12,341 bases of DNA from an uncultured Collinsella sp. (GTDB lineage: Bacteria; Actinomycetota; Coriobacteriia; Coriobacteriales; Coriobacteriaceae), in NCBI GenBank assembly GCA_958346165.1, contig CATVQO010000032.1, positions 1 through 12,341 on the forward strand, given 5' to 3'. Within the stretch, counting starts at the first letter, position 1. Every line of letters starts with the position of its first letter. Positions 1-7,641 of this stretch are shown here, piece by piece. The position numbers were made by a program, and so were the translations under genes. The notes under the pieces are model-generated. The model saw nothing but the letters and a program-made list of their open reading frames with translations, did not search any database and was not told the origin of the DNA.

Positions 1-1619
1 ATCATTACCTGCCGGTCGAGACGCCGCTGCTCGAGGACAAGGGTTCGCTCGAGGAAGGCGGCCGCATTGCGGATACGCCGTTTAAGCTCTTTGATGACGA
101 CGGTCGCCTGCTGGTGGTCCGTCCTGACAACACCCTGCCGATCGTTCGCCTGGTTTCGACTCGCATGAGCGCGGCCGATCTGCCGCTGCGCCTGCGCTAC
201 GAGGCGCCGGTGGTCCGCGAGTGCCAGCGCAATGCCGGCGGCTCGCGTCAGTTTACGCAACTGGGTTTTGAGCTCATCGGTGTGGGCGACACTGCGGGCG
301 ATGTCGAGATCGTCTCGCTGGTGGCGGAGGCTGTGCGCAAGCTAGCACTTCCCGATGCGCGCATTATCGCGGGCAGCGTGCGTCCGTTTAAGGAGCTGCT
401 TGCGGCGTGCGAGGATCGCAAGCTGGCCGCCGGGGCCCTGCGCTGCGTGCACGCCAACGACTTTGTGGGCCTCGATGCCCGCGTGGCAGCAAGCGTCGAG
501 TCCGATGCCGTCAAGGCCGCCATTAGCGAGCTGCCACGTCTGCACGGCGGTGCCGAGGTGCTCGACCGCGTGGACGCGCTGCTGGAGGCCGCCGGTATCG
601 TCGTGCCACTGACGCGCGAGCTGCGTGCCCTGGTCGAGGGCCTGGCACCCGAGGACGCCCAGGTGCTGTCGTTCGACTTCTCCATCATGAACTCTTTCGA
701 TTACTACACGGGTCTGGTCTTTAAGGCCTATGCCGGCGGCCTGCCCGATCCGGTCGGTTCGGGCGGACGCTACGACTCCATCTTTACCGGCGCATTTGGC
801 GACGGCATCGAGGTACCGGCGGCGGGCTTTGCCTTTTCGCTCGAGCGTCTGGAGGCCGCGCGCACCTCGGCCGAGGACGCCGCTTCCGACGGCGATCACG
901 CCGTGGGTCGCGGCGCCGAGGGTCCGCTGCGCATCGCCGTGCCCAAGGGCTCGCTCAAGGCCGACACGCTCGACGTGCTCGAGGCCGCGGGCTTGGACGT
1001 CTCTGAGCTGCGTGACCCCGGCCGTCACCTGATTGTGCGCGGTCGCGACACGCGTGCCGGCGAGGGCACGGTCGGCGATATCGAGTTTGTCATCGTGCGT
1101 CCCAGCGATGCGCCTGCCTTTGTGGGCTGCGGTGGTGCCGATTGCGGCATCTGCGGTTGGGACTCGCTCATTGAGGCAGACCTCAACCTGCTGCAGCTGG
1201 TCGACCTGGGCTATGGTCTGTGCACCTTTATCGAGGCGGAGCCCGCGTGGCGCGCCGGCCAGGCCGAGCGCAACTATGCCCGCCGCGGTTCGCTTCGCGT
1301 GGCCACCAAGTACCCGCGCATTGCGAGTGCCTGGTATGCCGAGCGCGGCGTGAACGCCGATATCGTATCACTGCACGGTAACATCGAGCTGGGCCCCATT
1401 GTCGGCATGACCGACCGCATCGTGGACATTACCGCCACGGGCGCTACCCTGCGCGACAACGACCTGGTCATCACCGGCCGCATCATGGACTGCACGGCCC
1501 GCTTCTTCGTCAACCCAGGTGCCGCGCGCATGGATCCGCGCGTTCGCAACTTGGCCGATCGCCTGGCTGCTGCCGTGAAGGACAAGCATTTTGAGCCCGT
1601 CGCGGGCTCGGCACAATAG
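1..1619 (+). CDS. hisZG: HisZ-HisG fusion: ATP phosphoribosyltransferase regulatory + catalytic subunit (5' partial)
   Basis: First enzyme of histidine synthesis, joining ATP and PRPP to give phosphoribosyl-ATP in the cytoplasm. The frame is open from base 3, so the true start lies to the left; the GTG at 114 is internal. Bases 3 to about 860 encode a HisZ module, a catalytically inactive histidyl-tRNA synthetase paralogue: the RPDNT motif near 120-134, a RYEAPVVRECQ stretch near 195-230, SFDYYTG near 690-713 and GSGGRYD near 756-776. After an acidic Ala/Gly linker of about 25 residues, LRIAVPKGS begins at 927 and starts a short-form HisG of 230 residues, with RPSDAPAFV, ATKYPRIA and the PRPP-loop region DITATGATLRDNDL. 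Short-form HisG needs HisZ for activity and regulation, normally as a separate protein; here there is no stop and no convincing internal start between them. Three cysteines (codons at 1128, 1143, 1152) lie in a conserved HisG stretch that normally lacks them. Probably feedback-inhibited by histidine through HisZ (family knowledge). Confidence 0.93.
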   Translation, partial: HYLPVETPLLEDKGSLEEGGRIADTPFKLFDDDGRLLVVRPDNTLPIVRLVSTRMSAADLPLRLRYEAPVVRECQRNAGGSRQFTQLGFELIGVGDTAGDVEIVSLVAEAVRKLALPDARIIAGSVRPFKELLAACEDRKLAAGALRCVHANDFVGLDARVAASVESDAVKAAISELPRLHGGAEVLDRVDALLEAAGIVVPLTRELRALVEGLAPEDAQVLSFDFSIMNSFDYYTGLVFKAYAGGLPDPVGSGGRYDSIFTGAFGDGIEVPAAGFAFSLERLEAARTSAEDAASDGDHAVGRGAEGPLRIAVPKGSLKADTLDVLEAAGLDVSELRDPGRHLIVRGRDTRAGEGTVGDIEFVIVRPSDAPAFVGCGGADCGICGWDSLIEADLNLLQLVDLGYGLCTFIEAEPAWRAGQAERNYARRGSLRVATKYPRIASAWYAERGVNADIVSLHGNIELGPIVGMTDRIVDITATGATLRDNDLVITGRIMDCTARFFVNPGAARMDPRVRNLADRLAAAVKDKHFEPVAGSAQ

Positions 1620-1724
1620 CGCGAGCGCGCACGGGCGCCCCAATGTCTGGGCTGCGGGCCGACTGGCGCCGCTGCCCAGTCGCTCGTTTTTCGAACACAA
1701 CATCGACCGATAGGGGATACCGAT
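1620..1724 (+). promoter_or_regulatory. GC-rich alternative hairpins ending in T5 between hisZG and hisD (possible attenuator or terminator)
   Basis: This 105-nt gap is the first loose joint in the operon. CGACTGG (1660-1666) pairs with CCAGTCG (1676-1682). CTGGGC (1647-1652) can instead pair with GCCCAG (1674-1679), so the two hairpins exclude each other. An outer pair CGAGCG (1622-1627) with CGCTCG (1681-1686) is followed at once by TTTTT (1687-1691). A separate 7-bp hairpin (GAGCCCG/CGGGCTC, 1593-1609) lies in the last codons of hisZG. The hisD ribosome site AGGGGA follows near 1712. The pairings are seen; a role in attenuation, partial termination or mRNA processing is inference. GC-rich DNA gives many chance hairpins, so confidence is low. 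Confidence 0.35.
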
Positions 1725-3161
1725 ATGAAGACCATCAAGCTTGCTCCCGGTGAGCGCCTCGTTACCAACCAGCTCAACCGCAAGGGTGTGCTGCCGCAAA
1801 ACATCGTCGACGCCGCCCGCGATATCGTGGCCGACGTGCGCGCCAACGGCGATGCCGCGGTGCGCGATTACTGTCAGCGTTTTGACGGTGTTGAGCTGCA
1901 GAGCTTCCGTCTGCCGCAAGAGCAGATCGATGCCGCGCTCGAAGGCCTCGATCCCGCTTTTGCCGCGGCGCTCGAAAAGGCTGCACGCCAGATTCGTGAG
2001 TTCCACCAGCGCGAGGTCGAGCAGAGCTGGTTTACCACGCGTGCGGACGGCACGATGCTCGGCGTTAAGGTGACCCCGCTCGCGGCGGCCGGCATCTACG
2101 TGCCGGGCGGTCGCGCGCAGTATCCCTCCACGGTGCTCATGAATGCCATTCCCGCCAAGGTTGCCGGCGTCAAGCGCGTGGTCATGGTGACCCCGCCGCA
2201 GAAAGATGGCCTGATCAGCCCGTATACGCTCGCCGCGGCAAAACTCGGCGGCGTGGACGAAATCTATATGGTGGGCGGCGCTCAGGCCGTGGCCGCGCTG
2301 GCGTACGGCACCGAGACCATTCCGCGTGTCGATAAAATCACCGGTCCGGGCAACGCCTTTGTCGCCGCGGCCAAGCAGATTGTCTCGGGCGACGTGGGAA
2401 TCGACATGGTCGCTGGCCCCTCCGAGGTCTGCGTACTGGCCGATGCCACGGCCAAGCCCATGGTGGTCGCGGCAGACCTGATGGCCCAGGCCGAGCACGA
2501 TCCGCTGGCAGCCTGCTATCTGGTGACTTGCGACGAGCAGTTTGCGCGTGAGGTCGAGGCGGGTATCGACATCCTGGTGGCGCAGTCGCCGCGTGCCGAG
2601 ATCACGCGCGCCTCGCTCGATAACGAGGGCACCATCGTGGTGGCCGCCGACATGGCTGCCGCCGTCGAGGCCGTGAACACCGTGGCGCCTGAGCACCTTG
2701 AGCTGCACTGCGAGGATGCAATGGGCCTGCTCGGCGGCATTCGCAACGCCGGCGCCATCTTTGTGGGCGCTTGGAGCTCCGAGCCGCTCGGCGATTATGT
2801 TGCCGGTCCCAACCACACGCTGCCAACCGGCGGCACGGCCATGTTTTCCAACCCGCTTTCGGTCGAAGAGTTCGTTAAGCGCTCGAGCGTCATTTGCTAT
2901 ACGCCCGAGGGCCTGCTCTCTGACGCTCCCGCCACACAGCGTCTAGCCGAGGCCGAGGGCCTGTGGGCGCACGCGCTTTCTGCTGCCCTACGTCGTCGCG
3001 TGCTGGAGCAGGGCGAGGATGCCGTGAGTGCCGAGTCGCTGGCTGCGGCCGACCTGACCAAGGTCGCCTGGCCGGGCGACGCCGTGGCGACGGTTGCTGA
3101 GGGCGTGGACCTGGCGGCGGCTGCGGGCGGTGCCGCTGGCGCGACCGGCGAGGAGGTCTAA
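1725..3161 (+). CDS. hisD: Histidinol dehydrogenase HisD
   Basis: Catalyses the last two steps, the NAD-dependent four-electron oxidation of L-histidinol to L-histidine, and needs zinc. The 478-residue product shows the family hallmarks in order: [20 protein letters not shown] (residues 127-146), [11 protein letters not shown] (207-217) and [10 protein letters not shown] (231-240). Expected zinc ligands are Q255, H258, D357 and H416; the catalytic pair is E323-H324 in PEHLEL. The start is ATG 1725, preceded by AGGGGA about 7 nt upstream. The E. coli enzyme is 434 residues and ends soon after the last zinc histidine; this one carries about 50 extra residues, rich in Ala, Gly and Glu (from about 428), whose final codons double as the hisC ribosome site. 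It lies 105 nt after hisZG and 1 nt before hisC. Confidence 0.97.
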   Translation: MKTIKLAPGERLVTNQLNRKGVLPQNIVDAARDIVADVRANGDAAVRDYCQRFDGVELQSFRLPQEQIDAALEGLDPAFAAALEKAARQIREFHQREVEQSWFTTRADGTMLGVKVTPLAAAGIYVPGGRAQYPSTVLMNAIPAKVAGVKRVVMVTPPQKDGLISPYTLAAAKLGGVDEIYMVGGAQAVAALAYGTETIPRVDKITGPGNAFVAAAKQIVSGDVGIDMVAGPSEVCVLADATAKPMVVAADLMAQAEHDPLAACYLVTCDEQFAREVEAGIDILVAQSPRAEITRASLDNEGTIVVAADMAAAVEAVNTVAPEHLELHCEDAMGLLGGIRNAGAIFVGAWSSEPLGDYVAGPNHTLPTGGTAMFSNPLSVEEFVKRSSVICYTPEGLLSDAPATQRLAEAEGLWAHALSAALRRRVLEQGEDAVSAESLAAADLTKVAWPGDAVATVAEGVDLAAAAGGAAGATGEEV

Positions 3162-3162
3162 C

Positions 3163-4278
3163 ATGGCCGAACTCACGCCGCGCATGAAGGAGCTCGTCCA
3201 GCCCTACTTGACCGGCATCGAGCCCTACGATCCCAACTTTACGCCCACGCGCATCAATCTTTCGGCAAACGAGAACACCTATCCCGTGCCGGCCGGCGTG
3301 CGCGAGGCGGTTGATGCGGCCTTGGCTGCCGCACCGCTCAACCGCTATCCCGATCCCATGTCCAACGACCTGCGCGACGAGCTTGCTGCCTGGCATGGCG
3401 TGACGCGCGAGAACATCTGCGTGGGCAACGGCGGCGACGAGCTACTCTATAACTTCCTGCTGGCGTTTGGCGGCGCGGGGCGGATCCTGCTCAACTGCCC
3501 GCCGTGCTTTAGCGAGTACGCGTTCTTTGCGTCGCTCTGTCAGACCGAGGTGCGCGACGTGTGGCGCGACCCGGCAACTTTTGAGCTCGACCAGGCGGCT
3601 GTGTTCGCGGCCGCACCAGAGTGCAACCTGGCGATCGTGACCTCGCCCAACAATCCCACGGGCGACGTGGCGCCGCTCGACTTTGTCGCGGCGCTGTGCG
3701 ATGCGTGCCCCGGCATGGTCATGGTCGACGAGGCCTACGTGGAGTTTGCCGACGATTCGTTTGGCGCGGCAACTACGGCGCAAGGCCTTATTGCCGAGCA
3801 TCCTAACCTGGTGATTCTGCATACACTGTCCAAGGCGTTCGGCGCCGCCGGCACGCGCCTGGGCTATGTGATCGCGGCGCCCGAGGTCGTCGACGTGTTC
3901 GCGGCGATTCGCCAGATCTATTCGGTCAACGTGTTGAGCCAGGCGGCGGCGCTTGCCTGCGTGCGTGCCCGCGATGCGTACGCGCCCGTGGTGGCACAGG
4001 TCGCATCCGAGCGCGAGCGCGAGTTGTGTGCCCTGCGCGCAATGGCTGCCGAGGGTCTGCCCGTGGAGGCGTGGCCGAGCGCGGCGAACTTTGTGCTTGT
4101 GCGCACGCCGCATGCCACGCGCGTGCGCGAGCGTCTGCGCGACGAGTATTCAATTTTGGTGCGCGACTTTAGTTACGCGCCGGGGCTCGCGGACTGTCTG
4201 CGCATTACCGTAGGCACCCCGCAGGAAAACGACGAGGTGCTGGCCGCGTTTGCCGCGCTGGTGAAGGAGGAGATGTAG
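3163..4278 (+). CDS. hisC: Histidinol-phosphate aminotransferase HisC
   Basis: PLP-dependent class I/II aminotransferase converting imidazole acetol phosphate and glutamate to histidinol phosphate and 2-oxoglutarate. The product has 371 residues, normal for HisC. Visible motifs are the N-terminal LSANENTYP (33-41), the SPNNPTG loop (161-167), VDEAYVEF with the PLP-contacting D189 and Y192, the Schiff-base lysine K224 in HTLSKAFG, R232 in TRLGYV, and the substrate-carboxylate arginine R347 in CLRITVG. I chose ATG 3163 because AGGAGG (3151-3156) sits 6 nt upstream; an earlier in-frame start at 3094 would lie inside hisD and give an Arg/Ala-rich leader unlike HisC. It starts 1 nt after the hisD stop and its own TAG directly abuts the hisB ATG. 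Aminotransferases of this class can be hard to assign, but the operon context settles it. Confidence 0.96.
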   Translation: MAELTPRMKELVQPYLTGIEPYDPNFTPTRINLSANENTYPVPAGVREAVDAALAAAPLNRYPDPMSNDLRDELAAWHGVTRENICVGNGGDELLYNFLLAFGGAGRILLNCPPCFSEYAFFASLCQTEVRDVWRDPATFELDQAAVFAAAPECNLAIVTSPNNPTGDVAPLDFVAALCDACPGMVMVDEAYVEFADDSFGAATTAQGLIAEHPNLVILHTLSKAFGAAGTRLGYVIAAPEVVDVFAAIRQIYSVNVLSQAAALACVRARDAYAPVVAQVASERERELCALRAMAAEGLPVEAWPSAANFVLVRTPHATRVRERLRDEYSILVRDFSYAPGLADCLRITVGTPQENDEVLAAFAALVKEEM

Positions 4279-4866
4279 ATGGACCGCTATGCCGAGGTGA
4301 CCCGCAAGACGGGGGAGACCGACATTGTCGTAAAGCTCGACCTGGACGGATGCGGCGTGTGTGATATCTCGACTGGCGTACCGTTTTTCGACCACATGCT
4401 CAACGCTTTTGGCCGCCATGGTCTGTTCGATTTGACGGTGCACGCGGTGGGCGACGTCGAGGTCGATGCGCATCATACCGTCGAGGACACGGGCATTGTG
4501 CTGGGCGAGGCGTTTTGCCAGGCGCTGGGCGACAAGGCGGGCATTACGCGCTTTGCCGACGCGGCGATCGCCATGGACGAGACGCTTGTGATGGCTGCTG
4601 TTGATATTTCGGGCCGCGGGCAGGCCTACTGTGAGCTGCCCGTGCCGACTGAGCGCGTGGGCAGCTTCGATACCGAGCTGGCCGTCGAGTTCTTCTGCGC
4701 CTTTGCGCGCGATGCCAAGCTCACGCTGCACGTGCGCGAGCTGGTGGGCGGCAACTCGCATCACATTATCGAGGCCGCCTTTAAGGCCGTGGGCCGCACG
4801 ATGCGCCGCGCCTGCGAGCTGGACCCCCGCGTGCAGGGCATTCCCAGCACCAAGGGCTCGCTGTAA
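4279..4866 (+). CDS. hisB: Imidazoleglycerol-phosphate dehydratase HisB
   Basis: Dehydrates imidazoleglycerol phosphate to imidazole acetol phosphate, using a di-manganese site. This is the monofunctional form (195 residues) with no fused phosphatase domain, so the organism needs a separate histidinol phosphatase, supplied by the PHP gene at 8228-9139. The two internal repeats of the family show paired metal motifs: FFDHML (36-41) with DAHHTVED (63-70), and NSHHIIEA (159-166), giving ligands H39, H65, H66, E69, H161, H162 and E165. The C-terminal PSTKGSL matches the family end. ATG 4279 follows the hisC TAG with no gap; AAGGAGG lies at 4264-4270 inside hisC, so translational coupling is likely. 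Confidence 0.97.
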   Translation: MDRYAEVTRKTGETDIVVKLDLDGCGVCDISTGVPFFDHMLNAFGRHGLFDLTVHAVGDVEVDAHHTVEDTGIVLGEAFCQALGDKAGITRFADAAIAMDETLVMAAVDISGRGQAYCELPVPTERVGSFDTELAVEFFCAFARDAKLTLHVRELVGGNSHHIIEAAFKAVGRTMRRACELDPRVQGIPSTKGSL

Positions 4867-4911
4867 CCGCCACAAAGGGACAGGTTTTGAATTGAAAAAG
4901 GGAGGGGTCGC

Positions 4912-5613
4912 GTGGGCGAACCGAAGATCGTGGTGGTCGACTACCACAAGGGCAACTTGTCGAGCGTCGTGCGCGGGCTTGCACGCGCCGGTGCCGCCGC
5001 CTGCACGTCGGACGATTCGGAGCAGATCCGCAATGCCGACGGCCTGGTCATCCCGGGCGTGGGCGCGTTCTATGACGCGATTGCCTTTATGCGCCAAAGC
5101 GGCGAGGCGGCGGCCGTGCTCGACGCCGTTGCCGCCGGAACTCCGTTGCTCGGCATCTGCCTGGGCCTTCAGTTGTTTTTTGAGCGCGGCAACGAGGGCG
5201 TTCCTGCGAGCGAGAGCGCGGTCGCCGACGGCAACGCCTCCGAGCGGGCCGGTGCCCTCTGGGTCGATGGCCTGGGTATTATGCGCGGTTCGTGCACGCG
5301 CCTGGAGTCGAGCCGCCTGAAGGTGCCGCACGTGGGCTGGGACCAGGTGCACATGACGCCCGCCGGTGCGGCCGATCCGCTGCTTACTGGTTTTGCCGAG
5401 GGTGCCAACATGTACTTCACCCACAGCTACGCGGTGGCCGACGATGCCGATGCCGCCGATGTGCTGGCGCGCACGCACTATACGCGGAGCTTCCCGTGCA
5501 TCGTGCGCCACGGCAACGTGTGGGGCTGTCAGTTCCATCCCGAGAAATCCTCCGCGCTGGGTCAGCGCATCCTTAAGAACTTCGTCAACATCGTCGAGGA
5601 GGCCGGCCGATGA
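4912..5613 (+). CDS. hisH: Imidazole glycerol phosphate synthase glutaminase subunit HisH
   Basis: Class I glutamine amidotransferase that frees ammonia and channels it into HisF to close the imidazole ring, releasing AICAR for purine synthesis. The catalytic triad is visible: C83 in GICLGLQ, and H209 and E211 in CQFHPEKS; the PHVGWDQV motif is at 139-146. The start is GTG 4912, with GGAGGGG at 4901-4907. At 233 residues it exceeds the usual 195-210; the excess is a stretch rich in Ala, Ser, Gly and acidic residues after the nucleophile elbow (about 95-116). A 45-nt gap separates it from hisB, and its TGA overlaps the hisA ATG (ATGA at 5610-5613). Confidence 0.95.
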   Translation: MGEPKIVVVDYHKGNLSSVVRGLARAGAAACTSDDSEQIRNADGLVIPGVGAFYDAIAFMRQSGEAAAVLDAVAAGTPLLGICLGLQLFFERGNEGVPASESAVADGNASERAGALWVDGLGIMRGSCTRLESSRLKVPHVGWDQVHMTPAGAADPLLTGFAEGANMYFTHSYAVADDADAADVLARTHYTRSFPCIVRHGNVWGCQFHPEKSSALGQRILKNFVNIVEEAGR

Positions 5614-6353
5614 TCCTGTTTCCCGCAATCGATCTGATCGGCGGCAAGGTCGTGCGCCTGGAGCGCGGCGACCGGAACCGCTGCAAGGTATATTCCGACG
5701 ATCCCGTGGCAGTTGCCCGCTCGTTTGCCGAGCAGGGCGCGAGCTGGGTGCACGTCGTCGACCTGTCCGCTGCCTTTGGCGAGGACGAGGACGCGTGCGC
5801 TGCCAACTCGGCAGCAATCGAGGCCATCTGCGGCGTCGGCGGTCTGTCCGTGGACGTGGGCGGCGGCGTCCGCTCGCTTGCACGCATCGACGAGCTGGCC
5901 GGCTACGGTGCGCGCCGCATCGCACTAGGCACGGTGCTCGTGACCGAGCCGGGTTTTGCCGAGGTGGCGGCCCAAGGCTTTGGCGAGCTGTTGGTGGCAG
6001 ATATTGCCGCACGCGACGGCCAGGTCAAGGTGAATGGCTGGCGTGACGGCGCGGGCGTGGCGCTCGACGACGCCGTGGCGCAGCTTTCCGAGCTGGGTTT
6101 TAAGCATCTGGTGTATACCGACATTGCGCGCGATGGCATGCAGACGGGCATCGATGTGGCGGCGTATCGCCATGTGGCCGAGGTCGCGGGCTTTCCCGTC
6201 GTGGCATCGGGTGGCATCTCGACGCTCGACGACATCCGCGCGCTGGCCGCAGTGGGTGAGGGCGCGATTGAAGGTGCCATTACCGGTCGCGCGCTCTACG
6301 AGGGCAACTTTACGCTGGTACAGGCGCTGACCGCCGCCCGAGGGGAGGAGTAG
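5610..6353 (+). CDS. hisA: ProFAR isomerase HisA
   Basis: Opens the ribose of ProFAR by Amadori rearrangement to give PRFAR, the substrate of HisH/HisF. It is a half-barrel-repeat TIM barrel of 247 residues, a typical length. The two catalytic aspartates are D8 in FPAIDLIGGK and D131 in the equivalent second-half strand (VADIAARDGQV). Phosphate-binding motifs are GGGVRS (84-89) and ASGGIST (199-205). The ATG overlaps the hisH stop by 4 nt, and GAGGAGG (5596-5602) lies in the end of hisH. Some actinobacteria use a dual HisA/TrpF enzyme (PriA); no feature visible by eye decides this, but its place in a full his operon fits plain HisA. Confidence 0.95.
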   Translation: MILFPAIDLIGGKVVRLERGDRNRCKVYSDDPVAVARSFAEQGASWVHVVDLSAAFGEDEDACAANSAAIEAICGVGGLSVDVGGGVRSLARIDELAGYGARRIALGTVLVTEPGFAEVAAQGFGELLVADIAARDGQVKVNGWRDGAGVALDDAVAQLSELGFKHLVYTDIARDGMQTGIDVAAYRHVAEVAGFPVVASGGISTLDDIRALAAVGEGAIEGAITGRALYEGNFTLVQALTAARGEE

Positions 6354-6356
6354 CCC

Positions 6357-7139
6357 ATGCTTACCAAACGTGTGATTCCCTGCCTGGACGTCAAGGACGG
6401 CCGTGTGGTCAAGGGCGTCAACTTTGTGAGCTTGCGCGATGCGGGCGATCCGGTGGAGCTGGCGCGCGCCTACGACCGCGAGGGTGCGGACGAGGTCGTC
6501 TTTCTGGACATTACCGCCACGAGCGATAACCGTGCGACGACTATCGAGATGGCGGCGCATGCGGCCGAGGAGCTCGCCATTCCCTATACCGTGGGCGGCG
6601 GCTTTCGCGACCTGGCGGGCATGCGCACCATGGTTGCCGCCGGTGCTGACAAGGTGTCGCTCAACTCTGCCGCCGTGCGCGACCCGTCGCTGATTAGCCA
6701 GGCTGCCGCGGCGTTTGGTAGCCAGGCCGTGGTCGTGGCGATCGATGCCAAGCGCGTCGGTTTGCCCGGCGCATCTGGTGCCGACAAGTGGGAGGTCTTC
6801 ACGGCGGGCGGCCGCAACGCCACGGGCATCGACGCGGTGGCGTGGGCCGAGGAGGCGGCTCGTCGCGGCGCCGGCGAGATCTTGCTTACCAGCATGGATC
6901 GCGACGGCACCAAGGCCGGCTTTGACCTGGCGCTCACCCGCGCCGTGGCACGTGCGGTGCCGATTCCGGTGATTGCGAGCGGCGGCGTGGGCACGCTCGA
7001 ACATTTTGCCGAGGGCGTGATCGAGGGCGAGGCCGATGCCGTGCTGGCGGCCAGCGTCTTTCACTTTGGGACGTTCAGCATTCGCCAGGTGAAGGAGTAT
7101 ATGGCATCGCAGGGAATTCCCGTGAGATTGGATTTCTAA
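6357..7139 (+). CDS. hisF: Imidazole glycerol phosphate synthase cyclase subunit HisF
   Basis: TIM-barrel partner of HisH; it uses HisH-derived ammonia to turn PRFAR into imidazoleglycerol phosphate and AICAR. The 260 residues show the family start [19 protein letters not shown], with catalytic D11 and the second catalytic aspartate D130 in [10 protein letters not shown]. Phosphate-site motifs are GGGFRD (80-85) and ASGGVGT (197-203); the family-typical [11 protein letters not shown] is at 166-176. ATG 6357 starts 3 nt after hisA, with AGGGGAGGAG at 6341-6350. It ends the first tightly packed block; a 160-nt structured gap follows. Confidence 0.97.
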   Translation: MLTKRVIPCLDVKDGRVVKGVNFVSLRDAGDPVELARAYDREGADEVVFLDITATSDNRATTIEMAAHAAEELAIPYTVGGGFRDLAGMRTMVAAGADKVSLNSAAVRDPSLISQAAAAFGSQAVVVAIDAKRVGLPGASGADKWEVFTAGGRNATGIDAVAWAEEAARRGAGEILLTSMDRDGTKAGFDLALTRAVARAVPIPVIASGGVGTLEHFAEGVIEGEADAVLAASVFHFGTFSIRQVKEYMASQGIPVRLDF

Positions 7140-7160
7140 TGCTGCGGGCTTCGCTGCGGC

Positions 7161-7254
7161 TTGCCCAGGCACCGCATCTTGCCGCTCAAACCGTCGCTCG
7201 CGTACCAAAGTACGCGTCGCTCCTCTTTCGCGGCAACCTGCGGCACCTGGACAA
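7161..7254. repeat. 94-nt imperfect inverted repeat between hisF and hisI
   Basis: The outer arms 7161-7185 and 7230-7254 match at 20 of 25 positions when one is reverse-complemented. The inner arms CGCGTAC (7199-7205) and GTACGCG (7210-7216) are perfect around a CAAA loop. Both arm pairs share one symmetry axis (between 7207 and 7208), so this is one long dyad and not two chance hairpins. It sits in the only sizeable gap of the second half of the his operon, just upstream of the palindrome GTAATTAC (7280-7287) and the hisI ribosome site. It has no T tract after it, so it is not a classical terminator. Possible roles are an RNA processing or stability hairpin, or a dispersed REP/MITE-like repeat. 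Confidence 0.6.
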
Positions 7255-7299
7255 CCCTCGCCGACCTGTGGGGTTTACGGTAATTACTTGGGAGAAATG

Positions 7300-7641
7300 A
7301 TGACTGAGGTAATAGAAGCGTCTGATCTTAAATACGACGCCCGCGGGCTGATTCCTTGTGTGGTTCAGCAGTATGACACCGGCGAGGTGCTTATGGTTGC
7401 TTGGATGAACGAGGAATCGGTGGGGCTGACGCTCAAGACCGGCACCACGTGGTTTTGGAGCCGCAGCCGCCAGGAGCTCTGGAACAAGGGCGCGACAAGC
7501 GGCAATATGCAGGAGGTCAAGGAGCTCTGGGCCGACTGCGATAGCGATACGCTGTTGGTCAAGGTCGACTCGCCGGGTCCGGCCTGCCACACCGGCAACC
7601 GTACCTGCTTCTTTAAGCGCGTGGAAGGGGGTGTGCGATGA
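7300..7641 (+). CDS. hisI: Phosphoribosyl-AMP cyclohydrolase HisI
   Basis: Zinc enzyme that opens the adenine ring of phosphoribosyl-AMP to give ProFAR. This is the monofunctional cyclohydrolase (113 residues from ATG 7300); the HisE activity is a separate gene downstream. Family motifs are [10 protein letters not shown] (31-40), [14 protein letters not shown] (51-64), the metal motif ADCDSDTLL (78-86: D79, D81, D83, C80) and CHTGNRTCF (96-104) with zinc cysteines C96 and C103. ATG 7300 is preferred because GGGAG (7290-7294) lies 5 nt upstream; ATG 7297 is only 2 nt from it, and a TTG at 7288 would contain the ribosome site. The first dozen codons are AT-richer than the rest of the operon. 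Its TGA overlaps the next gene's ATG. Confidence 0.94.
   Translation: MTEVIEASDLKYDARGLIPCVVQQYDTGEVLMVAWMNEESVGLTLKTGTTWFWSRSRQELWNKGATSGNMQEVKELWADCDSDTLLVKVDSPGPACHTGNRTCFFKRVEGGVR

Noticed and set aside
3..900. Reading the first gene as histidyl-tRNA synthetase
   Set aside because: The synthetase signature around LDYYTG is changed to NSFDYYTG, and the fused HisG and operon position identify HisZ.
1368..2816. 482-codon open frame on the - strand opposite hisD
   Set aside because: It has a His/Arg/Gly-rich composition with no motif, and hisD on the other strand carries all catalytic residues.
3094..3162. Earlier start for hisC inside hisD
   Set aside because: It would add an Arg-rich leader encoded by the hisD frame-shifted tail, while AGGAGG lies properly before ATG 3163.
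4150..6012. 620-codon open frame on the - strand opposite hisB, hisH and hisA
   Set aside because: It is a GC-bias shadow: Arg/Pro/Ala/His-rich with no domain, and it runs against four well-supported his genes.
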